Of a stretch of 64,000 bases of DNA, positions 18,076 to 26,728 are shown piece by piece. The DNA lies in NCBI GenBank assembly GCA_958295845.1, contig OY282376.1:4725022-4789021 (forward strand), given 5' to 3'. A program made the translations under genes and the position numbers. The first letter of the stretch is position 1. Every line of letters begins with the position of its first letter. The notes beneath the pieces are model-generated. The model was not told the origin of the DNA, made no database searches, and saw only the letters and a list, made by a program, of their open reading frames with translations. This DNA comes from Caldilineaceae bacterium (lineage in GTDB: Bacteria; Chloroflexota; Anaerolineae; Caldilineales; Caldilineaceae).

Positions 18076-19236
18076 ATGGATGCAGTGAAGGCAGGCCCGT
18101 CTGAAGCCGAGGAGTTGGCCGATCTGTTGCTGGAAGATGTGGACGACGAAGTCGAGGAGGCCTACTATCTCGCGCCTCCTCTTATCCTGACATGGCGCAA
18201 GTTCCGCAAGCATAATTTGGCCGTGATTTCGGCATTTGTACTCCTGATACTCTACCTGCTAGTTCTCTTCGCGGAGTTCTTTTCTCCTCATTCGCCTCAC
18301 GAACGTTATGTCGAATATGCGCAGGCGCCGCCGCAGCGCCTGCGTTTCATTGACAGCGAGGGAAAGTTCCATTTGCAGCCGTTCGTTTACGGTACTGAAC
18401 AGCAGATGGATGACAAGTTCATGCGCTCGTACCCGCCGATCACAGACCAGATCTATCCCGTGCGGCTTTTTGTGCGCGGCGCCCCGTATAAGATGTGGAA
18501 CTTCCTGCGGACAGACGTTCACATGTTCGGCGCGGATCCGGAGGCCCCGCTGTTCCTGCTCGGAACGGATGGCGACGGTCGGGACCTGCTATCCCGGCTG
18601 ATCTTCGGCACGCGTCTCTCGCTCTCAATTGGACTTTTGGGCGTGGCGCTGAGCTTCCTACTCGGCATCATTATTGGCGGTATATCCGGCTACTTCGGCG
18701 GTCTGACGGATACAATCGTCCAGAGGTTTATCGAGATTCTGCGGGCATTCCCCAGCCTTCCACTGTGGATGGCTCTGAGCGCGGCTTTGCCGGCCAACTG
18801 GTCAGTCGTGCGCGTCTATTTCTTCATTACATTGATTCTGTCGATTCTGGGCTGGACGGGCATGGCGCGGGTAGTGCGGGGCAAGTTCCTGGCGGTTCGC
18901 GAGGAGGCGTTTGTCAAGGCCGCTCGACTGTCCGGGGCCAATACGGCCTGGATCATACGCAGGCATCTCGTGCCCTCATTTATGAGCCACATCATCGCTG
19001 TGGCGACTTTGAGCGTTCCGGGCATGATCATTGGCGAAACGACGCTCAGCTTTCTGGGTGTCGGTCTGCGTTCGCCCGCCATCAGTTGGGGCGTGCTGCT
19101 CCAGGACGCCCAGCAAGTCCAGGTGATTATTCGGCTGCCTTGGATGTTGCTGCCCGCCGTCATGGTGGTGGTTGCCGTACTCGCTTTCAATTTTGTGGGC
19201 GACGGTCTGCGCGATGCGGCTGACCCCTATCTATAG
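18076..19236 (+). CDS. ABC transporter permease, DppC/OppC family
   Basis: A 386-residue permease starting at ATG 18076 (MDAVKAGPSEAEEL) with AGGAG about 13 bases upstream; the open frame extends upstream to TTG 17971 and overlaps the previous gene, so the start is uncertain. A cytoplasmic acidic N-terminus (~1-40) precedes helix 1 (LAVISAFVLLILYLLVLFAEFF). A long external segment (~65-165) with HSPHERYVEY and GTDGDGRDLLSRLIFGTR leads to the five-helix BPD_transp_1 domain. The EAA loop FVKAARLSGANTAWIIRRH is present. The segment between helix 1 and the core is longer than in E. coli DppC, as in several sugar-oligomer members of the family. Confidence 0.88.
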   Translation: MDAVKAGPSEAEELADLLLEDVDDEVEEAYYLAPPLILTWRKFRKHNLAVISAFVLLILYLLVLFAEFFSPHSPHERYVEYAQAPPQRLRFIDSEGKFHLQPFVYGTEQQMDDKFMRSYPPITDQIYPVRLFVRGAPYKMWNFLRTDVHMFGADPEAPLFLLGTDGDGRDLLSRLIFGTRLSLSIGLLGVALSFLLGIIIGGISGYFGGLTDTIVQRFIEILRAFPSLPLWMALSAALPANWSVVRVYFFITLILSILGWTGMARVVRGKFLAVREEAFVKAARLSGANTAWIIRRHLVPSFMSHIIAVATLSVPGMIIGETTLSFLGVGLRSPAISWGVLLQDAQQVQVIIRLPWMLLPAVMVVVAVLAFNFVGDGLRDAADPYL

Positions 19237-19260
19237 GAGCCATTGCGGGAGAGGGATGCA

Positions 19261-20280
19261 TTGACGGGCAACCTACTCGAAGTCAGAGAACTGAAGACCT
19301 ACTTCTTCACCGATGAGGGCATCGTCAAAGCTGTCGACGGAGTCAGCCTTGATCTCGCGCGCGGTCAGACGCTGGGCGTGGTGGGCGAAAGCGGCTGCGG
19401 CAAAAGCATCACCGCACAATCGATCATGCGAATCGAACCGACCCCTGGCAAGGTGGTTGGCGGCGAGATTCTCTGGCAGCGGCAAGAGAACGGATCCCAG
19501 ACAGATCTGGTGAAGCTGGAGCAGGACGGCAGCGAGATAAGGGCGATACGCGGTGCCGAGATCGCGATGATCTTCCAGGAGCCGATGAGCTCCTTCAGCA
19601 TGGTGCATACAGTCGGACAGCAGATCATGGAAGCGGTGCAGCTGCACCAGGATGTGAGCTCGACAGATGCGCGCGACATCGCGGTCGAGATGTTGGGCAA
19701 CGTCGGCATTCCCGATCCTTTGCAACGGATCGACGAGTATCCCTTCAGGCTCAGCGGCGGGATGTTGCAGCGCGCCATGATCGCGATGGCCCTCTCCTGC
19801 AACCCCAACCTGCTCATCGCGGATGAGCCGACGACTGCGCTGGACGTGACGATCCAGGCCCAGATCCTCGATCTGATGAACCGCTCGCAGGAACAACTGG
19901 GAATGGCCATCATGATCATCACCCACGATCTGAGTGTGGTGGCGGAGATGGCTGACATCGTGGTGGTGATGTATTGGGGGCGCGTGGTTGAGCAGGCTTC
20001 GGTCAGGACCATCTTCCGCGCACCAAAACATCCCTATACAGCTGGGCTGCAACGGTCGATTCCCAAGCTGGGCGATGTCAAGAAGGACCGGCTCAGTTCG
20101 ATCAGGGGCGTTGTGCCCGACCCTTTCGCCAATTTACAAGGCTGCCCTTACCATCCGCGTTGCCCAGATGCCGTGAAGGGCGTGTGCGACGAGGGTTTGC
20201 CGCCGGCGCTGGTCGAGATTGAATTGGAGCACCATGTGGCCTGTTTTCTCTATCACGAAGAGAGGGTAGAGCCTGCGTAG
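19261..20280 (+). CDS. ABC transporter ATP-binding protein, DppD/OppD family
   Basis: A 339-residue ATPase. I start at TTG 19261 (LTGNLLEVRELKTYF) because GGGAGAGGG lies just upstream; a TTG six codons earlier is possible. Walker A GESGCGKS, Q loop IFQEPMSSF, signature LSGGMLQRA, Walker B LLIADEPTTALD and switch HDLSVV are all intact. The C-terminal oligopeptide-transporter extension carries CPYHPRCPDAVKGVC, the cysteine-rich segment typical of OppD/DppD, sometimes holding an iron-sulfur cluster. It powers uptake together with the next ATPase. It follows the second permease by 24 bp and precedes the DppF-like gene by 16 bp. Confidence 0.93.
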   Translation: MTGNLLEVRELKTYFFTDEGIVKAVDGVSLDLARGQTLGVVGESGCGKSITAQSIMRIEPTPGKVVGGEILWQRQENGSQTDLVKLEQDGSEIRAIRGAEIAMIFQEPMSSFSMVHTVGQQIMEAVQLHQDVSSTDARDIAVEMLGNVGIPDPLQRIDEYPFRLSGGMLQRAMIAMALSCNPNLLIADEPTTALDVTIQAQILDLMNRSQEQLGMAIMIITHDLSVVAEMADIVVVMYWGRVVEQASVRTIFRAPKHPYTAGLQRSIPKLGDVKKDRLSSIRGVVPDPFANLQGCPYHPRCPDAVKGVCDEGLPPALVEIELEHHVACFLYHEERVEPA

Positions 20281-20296
20281 GGCGGAGCCAGACCAG

Positions 20297-21322
20297 ATGA
20301 AAGAAGTCCTCGTAGAATTGGTTGATGTCAAGAAGCATTTTCCCGTCACACGCGGCGTGTTCCAGAAGGTGATCGGTCACGTCAAGGCGGTCGACGGGGT
20401 CAGTTTTGCGATCAGGGCGGGTGAAACGTTCAGCCTGGTCGGGGAGAGCGGGTGCGGAAAGACGACGATTGGGAATCTGATCGTGAGGGCATTGCCGCCC
20501 AGCGGCGGTAAGATCCTGTTCCGGTACAACGGCGACCTGGTGGACCTGGCCGGCCTCTCTGACCAGGAACTTAAGTCGCGGGGTATTCGCCGGGCGATGC
20601 AGATGATCTTCCAGGACCCCTTTTCCTCGCTGAACCCGCGAATGCGCGTGCTGGACGTGGTGGGAGAGCCGCTGATCGTCAACGAAATCGCCAAGGGAAA
20701 GGAGCTGGAAGATCGCGTCAGACAGCTGCTCGGTCAAGTGGGACTGAAACCCCACTACCTGAAGCGCTATCCCCACGCGTTCAGCGGCGGGCAGCGACAG
20801 CGCATCGGTTTGGCCAGAGCATTGGCGCTCAATCCCAGCCTGATCGTCGCCGATGAACCGGTGTCGGCGCTGGACGTGTCGATCCAGGCGCAGATTCTCA
20901 ACCTTCTACAGGATTTGCAGGAGACGTTTCAGCTGACATATCTCTTCATTTCCCACGATTTGAGCGTCGTCGAGCATATCAGCGACAGGGTGGCGGTCAT
21001 GTATGTGGGCAAAATTGTGGAACTGGCGGAAACGGAGCCACTCTTCCGTCAGCCCATGCATCCATACACCGAGGCGCTGCTGTCGGCGGTACCACGTTCC
21101 GATCCGGAGTCAGAAAAGGAACGAATTCTCCTTTCAGGCGAGGTGGCGGACCCAGCCGATCCTCCGCTGGGCTGTGCCTTCCACCCGCGCTGCCCGTATC
21201 AGATCGAACGCTGCGCGAACGAGGAGCCGGTCTTGCAGGAGACCGAACCCGGTCACTTTGTCAGCTGCCATCGCACTGAGGAACTGCAGTTGACAGGGGT
21301 AGAGCCAGTCCAGGTGGGCTGA
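20297..21322 (+). CDS. ABC transporter ATP-binding protein, DppF/OppF family
   Basis: A 341-residue ATPase, partner of the DppD-like subunit. MKEVLVELVDVKKHFPVTRG at the N-terminus is the usual OppF opening. Walker A GESGCGKTT, Q loop IFQDPFSSLNPR, signature FSGGQRQRIG, Walker B LIVADEPVSALD and HDLSVVEHISD are intact. The C-terminal segment GCAFHPRCPYQIERC is the conserved Cys-rich extension. Start ATG 20297 follows a GGAG. The gene is 78 bp upstream of the substrate-binding lipoprotein, completing a standard permease-permease-ATPase-ATPase-binding protein order. Confidence 0.94.
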   Translation: MKEVLVELVDVKKHFPVTRGVFQKVIGHVKAVDGVSFAIRAGETFSLVGESGCGKTTIGNLIVRALPPSGGKILFRYNGDLVDLAGLSDQELKSRGIRRAMQMIFQDPFSSLNPRMRVLDVVGEPLIVNEIAKGKELEDRVRQLLGQVGLKPHYLKRYPHAFSGGQRQRIGLARALALNPSLIVADEPVSALDVSIQAQILNLLQDLQETFQLTYLFISHDLSVVEHISDRVAVMYVGKIVELAETEPLFRQPMHPYTEALLSAVPRSDPESEKERILLSGEVADPADPPLGCAFHPRCPYQIERCANEEPVLQETEPGHFVSCHRTEELQLTGVEPVQVG

Positions 21323-21399
21323 GCACCATAGAAGGAGGTGATGCTTACTGCTCAATCGCGGTCAATATTCAACCCCCAAATAGGAGAGGAGCAGCAAGC

Positions 21400-23418
21400 A
21401 TGAAGAAAGAGATTTTTGCCAAGCGTGACATTTCACGGCGTGAGTTCCTGCGCGTTTCCGGTGTGGCCGCAGCTGGCGCGGTGCTTGTCGCCTGTGGAGG
21501 AGGAGAGCCGGCGGCGCCGGCCGAAGCGTCGGCAGACACGGCAGCAGAAGAATCCGCGCCTGCTGCGATGGAGAGCGCCAGCGGCTTCAGAGAAGCCCCG
21601 ATGTTGGCCGAGATGGTTGCCAGTGGCGACCTGCCGCCCATAGATGAGCGTCTTCCCATCAACCCGCTGGTACTACCGGTAATCGACGGAATCGGCAAGT
21701 ATGGCGGCGACATCAACACCGCAGGGCTGCGTCCGCCTCCGTTCAACGGCTACAACCTGGGCAACTTCTCTGGCCAGACACTGGTCTTCTATGCCTGGGG
21801 CCTGCGCGGCGACGTTGGCGAGGTTGTGCCGAATATCGCCGAGTCCTTCGAGATCAACGAAGATTCCTCCTACTTTAAGGTCCACCTTCGAGAGGGCCTG
21901 AAGTGGTCGGATGGCGAGCCGTATGACGCTGAAGACGCGGCGTTCTACTGGAACAGCGTGCTGCAAAACCAGGAGTTGCGTCCTGTCAAGCCTCCGGTGT
22001 ACCTCAACTCGGACGAAAACCTGATGGAGTTCAATGTCGTCGACGATTTCACGATTGAATTTGTCGCGGACACGCCAAAGCCGTGGTTCATGGACCGGCT
22101 GGCCTCCTACTGGTCGGGCGGCGATTTCTGCCGGCATCCCGAGCACTACATGAAGCAGTTCCACCCGGACTTTGCGGACGAGGAGGATCTCAACGGCCTG
22201 GTGAGCGATGGCGGCTTCAACAGTTGGAATGAGTTGTTCGGCCATAAGGTCGGGCCTCACAATGTTGAGGGGCAGATCATGAAGCCCTACTTGCAGGGCT
22301 TCATCCCGACGAAGGTCGCTCCGGATACGCCACCCTGGATCTGGGAACGCAACCCTTATTTCTGGGCCGTAGACGAAGAAGGCCAGCAGCTTCCCTACAT
22401 CGACCGCATCCTGCACACGCAGGTTAGCAAGGAAGTGCAGGAGCTGCAGGCCCTGACAGGTGACCTGGAGTATGTTTGCTGGCTCGACTTCAAGTTGCTG
22501 CCGGACTTTCTGCAGGCGGAGGAAGAAGGGAAGTTGCGGGTGGTCAAGTACTACTTCCCCGGTGACACGATGCTCAACGTCACCTTCAACTTGCATACCG
22601 AGGACGAGACTCAGCGAGCGATCTACCAGGATCTTCGCTTCCGCAAGGCGGTCTCACACGCGATCAACCGCGAGGAGATCGACCAGCTGAACTACTTCGG
22701 CACGGTCAGCCCGTCGCAGCCAATGCCGCCGCTGGGGACGCCGACACGCGCGGCAACTGAGCATCTGGCAACGCTTTACACCGAGTATGACCCGGATATG
22801 GCCAACTCGCTGCTTGACGAGATCGGCCTCGACCAGCGCAACGCCGACGGCTGGCGGCTGCGCCCGGACGGAGAAGAACTGTTCATAAACTTCGTCCACT
22901 ACGGGTGGACGGACGACACCGAGCTGGTAGTCGATCATCTGCAGCAGGTTGGCATTCACGCCACAAACAATTTCATTGATAGCCGGCTCTTCTGGGAACG
23001 GATGCGGGCGATCGACTGGGATGCTCTGACGATAGGTGGAACGCCGACACACCCCTACATTCTAACGGCTCGACGCGGCTTCGTGCCCGAAAAGAACGCA
23101 GCTCCTTTCCCGCTCTTCGGCCTCTACCTGGAAACGAACGGCGAAGAGGGCCTAGAGCTCACGGGCGGGCCATTAGAGAATCAGGAAAAGTGGCTAGCGC
23201 TTCAGTCAGAGACCGACCCGGAGCAACAGCTCCAGTTGGTGATCGACATCGTAACCACGGCCCGTGAGGAGCTCTGGAATATCGGCACGACGACCATGTC
23301 TCCGATTGTCGGCGTCGTGGACCCGTCGATCAAGAACCTGCCGGATGAGATGTTCCTGGGCTGGGACAACACGATGGCCGATGTGTACCGACCGGAGACA
23401 ATGTTCTTTGATCGGTAG
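21400..23418 (+). CDS. Family-5 extracellular solute-binding lipoprotein
   Basis: A 672-residue solute receptor. The N-terminus combines a Tat motif SRREFLRVSG (~12-21) with a lipobox ending LVAC (cysteine at ~33), so it is probably exported folded and lipid-anchored. A short A/E/P linker follows, then the SBP_bac_5 domain (GLKWSDGEPYDAEDAAFYW, WERNPYFWAVDEEGQQLPYID, FRKAVSHAINREEID). It is longer than the ~530-residue DppA, as in receptors for oligosaccharides, but substrate cannot be called. AGGAGAGGAG precedes ATG 21400. The stop codon lies in a three-copy 15-bp tandem repeat. It is followed by the 915-residue unknown 135 bp downstream. Confidence 0.93.
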   Translation: MKKEIFAKRDISRREFLRVSGVAAAGAVLVACGGGEPAAPAEASADTAAEESAPAAMESASGFREAPMLAEMVASGDLPPIDERLPINPLVLPVIDGIGKYGGDINTAGLRPPPFNGYNLGNFSGQTLVFYAWGLRGDVGEVVPNIAESFEINEDSSYFKVHLREGLKWSDGEPYDAEDAAFYWNSVLQNQELRPVKPPVYLNSDENLMEFNVVDDFTIEFVADTPKPWFMDRLASYWSGGDFCRHPEHYMKQFHPDFADEEDLNGLVSDGGFNSWNELFGHKVGPHNVEGQIMKPYLQGFIPTKVAPDTPPWIWERNPYFWAVDEEGQQLPYIDRILHTQVSKEVQELQALTGDLEYVCWLDFKLLPDFLQAEEEGKLRVVKYYFPGDTMLNVTFNLHTEDETQRAIYQDLRFRKAVSHAINREEIDQLNYFGTVSPSQPMPPLGTPTRAATEHLATLYTEYDPDMANSLLDEIGLDQRNADGWRLRPDGEELFINFVHYGWTDDTELVVDHLQQVGIHATNNFIDSRLFWERMRAIDWDALTIGGTPTHPYILTARRGFVPEKNAAPFPLFGLYLETNGEEGLELTGGPLENQEKWLALQSETDPEQQLQLVIDIVTTAREELWNIGTTTMSPIVGVVDPSIKNLPDEMFLGWDNTMADVYRPETMFFDR

Positions 23419-23448
23419 TTCTTTGATCGGTAGTTCTTTGACCGATAG
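23404..23448 (+). repeat. Three tandem 15-bp units spanning the stop codon
   Basis: TTCTTTGATCGGTAG is repeated at 23404, 23419 and, with two changes, 23434. Each unit encodes F-F-D-R-stop in the reading frame of the binding protein, so the gene end is followed by two more in-frame stops. The next bases (23467-23493) hold three units of CAATTGCGC type. Confidence 0.9.
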
Positions 23449-23553
23449 TCGGCGACGGTAAATTCGCAATTGCGCCAATTGCGCCAATTGCAATAGAACG
23501 CAGCGGGAGGTCTTTCGGGGCCTCCTGCTCCGTATGAGGGGCTTAATCTGGCT

Positions 23554-26301
23554 ATGTCGGAAACAGCGCAGAACATAGGGGGTATCGGACCTCCTGAAGA
23601 GCAGGGGGATGCCGGGCAACTGTTCTACCCGCTCACTAATGGGGCAATCGACAACTGGCTTTTGGCGGGTCCCCATGCCACGCCGCTAACCGGGCCGGCA
23701 TCGCCCTCGGGAATCGGGTTGAGCACTTATTCGAAAGATGCGCAGGATCGCTTTTATTCGATGCTGCGCGCCGCCCGAAGAGCGCACTCATTTCTTCCTT
23801 ATCCGCGTTCGGACTCAGAGCGGCCCGGCCCTGCGAACGATCCAGGGACTCTGGCGGGGTGGAGAGAAGACGCTTCAGGCGCGCCGGCGGAAAGGGACAG
23901 TTTTCAGCTTGGCGAAGGTACGCTGACCTGGCGAGCCTACCGCTGTCTTGACGACCACTTCATCGACCTAGGGGGTTTCTATCCGACCTGGCATTACGTG
24001 CAGGCATGGGCCTGCGCCGAATTGGTTTGTCCAACAGCACAGAAAGCAGAAATCGTGGTAAATGTCTGCGGCGCGGCGGCAATCTGGCTGAACGGCGAGC
24101 AACTGCTGCTGCAGGAACGGCCCAGGCATAGCCATCTCTTGACTGTTGAAGCTCAGCTCCTGGTGGGCCACAACCAGATTTTGGCCCGTCTTGACACGGC
24201 AGCCAAGGGCGACTCGCCCCAGCGGTTCGGGCTGTCGATTGCCGGTGATCCTGACGAAGGCTGGTCGGTCTGCCTGCCGACCCGGATTGCGGCGCTGGAC
24301 CGGCGGCAGAAGTTTGAACGGTTCTTCGAAGATGCCTGGCTGGACCGCTATCTCTATACTGCCGAGGACAACGTGCAGGTTTGCTGGCCCGATGAGTTCG
24401 ACAGGCCGGAAAGCACTTCGGATACTGACATGGAGTTGCGCTTGCAGACCCCCAACGGGCGCATATACATGATGGCTCGATCGCCTTTTCCCAAGAGCGG
24501 AGAGGTCGACGCCACGGTGGACATGGGCACGGCAAGGCGTGCGCCGGAGGGGGCTTGTGAACTGCAGTTCATGCCTGGTCCGGAGGAATACGCCATCGGC
24601 GGTATGCGGATGCGACGCAGGCTTCAGTTGCACGTCAGTAAGAACCGCTTCTCAGACCAGCCGGCGGAGCTTGACGCCTATCCGCAGCGCAGAGTCGAAG
24701 CCCTGCTCGATGCCACCCGGAGGCAGGATAATCTTTACTGCGAGGTTGCCAGGATGGCGCTGGAACGATGGTCACAGGTCCGAGTTGCCTCAGTGCAGCA
24801 GACTGTCACCAACCTGATGGAGGACGCGGCGGACGGCGCCTGCACGGTCGTCGGTCTGCTGGGCATGTTGGCGCGATACGGCGAGAACAGTTCATTTCCG
24901 GTCGAGCTCAAGAGGGCCTTGGCGGAGCAGGCGTGCCGATTTCCATTTTGGGGGGAAGGAGAACACTGCAGGGAGACAGGAGATTGGGGCGAGAGCGAGC
25001 AGATCCTCTACTTCGTGGCGCAGATCCTAGCCGGACAGCTCTTCCCGGAGCGAGAATTCGGCTCCAGCGGGGCGACAGGGCTCCAGTTTCGTGAGGAAGG
25101 TGAGCGCAGCGCCGCAGCATGGTGCCAGGAAAGGGGCAGGTTTGGCTTTGCGGAGTGGGACTCATCGAGGATGGTTGAAGCCAACGTGGTTGCCCTGATC
25201 CATTTGGTTGACTTAGCGGAGAACGCAGAGGTGCGCGAGCTGGCCGCAGTCGTCCTGGACAAGATCTTCCTCGGCATGGCCCTGAATTCCTTCCGCGGCG
25301 CGTACGGTTCCACGCAGGGCAGGGCCGACAGTCTTTCGGTTCGCAGTGCACGCATTGCGCCGTCGTCCGGCATCTCCCGCTTGCTGTGGGGCATGGGCGC
25401 CTTCAATGAGCATGTGATGGGCAGTGTCAGCCTCGCCTGCTCGGACATCTATTTTCTGCCGCCGATTATTGGAGCAATCGCGGCCGACCAGCCGGAAGCA
25501 TTGCTGAATCGGGAGCGACACAGCGCCGCGCCCTCGGCTGAGGGAAAACTGAAACCTGTGTCGTGGGAGGTCAACAAAGTAACCTACAGAACCCCGGATG
25601 CGATGCTCTGCTCTGCGCAGGATTACCGACCGGGAGAACCAGGGGGGCAAGAACATATTTGGCAGGCAACCTTGGGGCCGGAATCGGTGGTCTTTGTCAA
25701 CCAGCCGGCCTGTCTGAGCGAAGTCGAGGCGCATCGACCGAACTGCTGGCGCGGGAACGGGAGGTTGCCGCGCGTCGCGCAGTGGCGGGACGCGCTTGTC
25801 GCCGTGTACAACTTTCGCGACGTTGACGGCGTTGCAGACCTCACGCACGCCTACTTTCCGGTTCATGCGTTTGACGAATATCGTTTGCGGGAGGGTTGGG
25901 CGTTTGCCCGCAAGGGCGACGGTTACCTGGCATTGACGGCAGCGCAGGGACTGACCCTGACCGAGCGGGGGGAGCAGGCCTACCGGGAGCTGCGCTCTTA
26001 CGGCCGGGAAAACGTTTGGTTGTGCCAACTTGGGCGGCGGGCTGAGGACGGAGATTTCGCCGACTTTCAGGCAAGGGCTTTGGCGCTTAATGTGGAATTC
26101 GCCCAGTTGGCCGTCAAATTCGTAACCATGCGTGATGAAACGCTATCGTTCGGGTGGACGGGGCCGCTGAGCGTTAACGGCAGGGAAGAGGCAATTTGCG
26201 GATTCAGACAGTTCGAGAATCCTTACTGTACGGTTGAACCGGGCGCATCGCAGATGGAGCTGATCCATGGGAAGGACGCGCTGCGGCTGCACTTTGTCTG
26301 A
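23554..26301 (+). CDS. Large protein of unknown function linked to the ABC operon (possible carbohydrate-active enzyme)
   Basis: A 915-residue soluble protein that I do not recognise with confidence. ATG 23554 follows GAGGGG. No signal peptide is visible. The N-terminal ~230 residues look like beta-sandwich sequence: NWLLAGP opening, GGFYPTWHYVQAWACAEL, VCGAAAIWLNGEQLL, as in accessory domains of glycosidases. A middle part (~370-650) is mostly helical, with SEQILYFVAQILAGQLFPE and RMVEANVVALIHLVDLAEN, resembling an alpha/alpha toroid. The C-terminal ~270 residues return to beta strands (TYRTPDAMLCSAQDYRPGE, HIWQATLGPESVVFVN). This order recalls heparinase/lyase-type enzymes, but I see no proven catalytic motif. 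Its place after a family-5 importer suggests processing of the imported compound in the cytoplasm. Confidence 0.7.
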   Translation: MSETAQNIGGIGPPEEQGDAGQLFYPLTNGAIDNWLLAGPHATPLTGPASPSGIGLSTYSKDAQDRFYSMLRAARRAHSFLPYPRSDSERPGPANDPGTLAGWREDASGAPAERDSFQLGEGTLTWRAYRCLDDHFIDLGGFYPTWHYVQAWACAELVCPTAQKAEIVVNVCGAAAIWLNGEQLLLQERPRHSHLLTVEAQLLVGHNQILARLDTAAKGDSPQRFGLSIAGDPDEGWSVCLPTRIAALDRRQKFERFFEDAWLDRYLYTAEDNVQVCWPDEFDRPESTSDTDMELRLQTPNGRIYMMARSPFPKSGEVDATVDMGTARRAPEGACELQFMPGPEEYAIGGMRMRRRLQLHVSKNRFSDQPAELDAYPQRRVEALLDATRRQDNLYCEVARMALERWSQVRVASVQQTVTNLMEDAADGACTVVGLLGMLARYGENSSFPVELKRALAEQACRFPFWGEGEHCRETGDWGESEQILYFVAQILAGQLFPEREFGSSGATGLQFREEGERSAAAWCQERGRFGFAEWDSSRMVEANVVALIHLVDLAENAEVRELAAVVLDKIFLGMALNSFRGAYGSTQGRADSLSVRSARIAPSSGISRLLWGMGAFNEHVMGSVSLACSDIYFLPPIIGAIAADQPEALLNRERHSAAPSAEGKLKPVSWEVNKVTYRTPDAMLCSAQDYRPGEPGGQEHIWQATLGPESVVFVNQPACLSEVEAHRPNCWRGNGRLPRVAQWRDALVAVYNFRDVDGVADLTHAYFPVHAFDEYRLREGWAFARKGDGYLALTAAQGLTLTERGEQAYRELRSYGRENVWLCQLGRRAEDGDFADFQARALALNVEFAQLAVKFVTMRDETLSFGWTGPLSVNGREEAICGFRQFENPYCTVEPGASQMELIHGKDALRLHFV

Positions 26302-26389
26302 ACCGGTTGCTCGCAACCTCACGTTCCCGCTTGATTGCGGCGCATGATCTCACACGTTTCCTGCTTAGTCGATACCTGGGGGCCGGGTA

Positions 26390-26674
26390 AGGGTGTGCGC
26401 ATGGATAGTGTCGATTATCCACGCTCTCTGGGGAAAGAGTGCATCCTCCGACTCCCCCGGGGACGCGGGCGCCCATTGCGTTCCAGTTCTGCGAGTGCTG
26501 CGCGACCGAGAGATGGGCCGTACCGCGATGGTCGTAGGCGATGCCCGGGTAGGTGCCTTCGCGCTTGATGCGGCCGAGCATAGTTTCGAATTCAAGGATA
26601 CAGTCTATGTCCCGATAGATGCGGAGCAGGTTTTCGCGGCCAAAGAAAAACCCCTGTGTCCCACCAAGAAAGTG
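26390..26674 (-). pseudogene. Decayed fragment resembling a thiamine-dependent dehydrogenase E1 alpha subunit
   Basis: On the minus strand a frame opens just after TGA 26677-26675 and reads GFFFGRENLLRIYRDIDC, ILEFETMLGRIKREGTYPG, TAHLSVAQHSQNWNAMGA and CTLSPE. The spacing matches the N-terminal part of E1 alpha subunits (LLR-x-YR, FE-x-x, G-x-xPG, HLS-x-GQ, A-x-G, LSPED). The GQEA motif is changed to AQHS, a stop precedes it, the similarity fades after about 80 residues and no start or remaining enzyme follows. I infer a truncated, mutated relic. It lies between two unrelated genes, pointing to past rearrangement. Confidence 0.45.
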
Positions 26675-26690
26675 TCAGGATTCAGGGGTT
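26646..26690 (-). terminator. Possible terminator of the GSDH-like gene
   Basis: Minus strand: AACCCCTG pairs with CAGGGGTT (26683-26690 with 26649-26656) and is followed by TTTCTTT. The loop is long (26 bases) and overlaps the E1-like relic, so the call is tentative. Confidence 0.4.
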
Positions 26691-26728
26691 ACTTTTGTTC
26701 TGGTGACAGAGTCGACTCGGGCTCCCGC

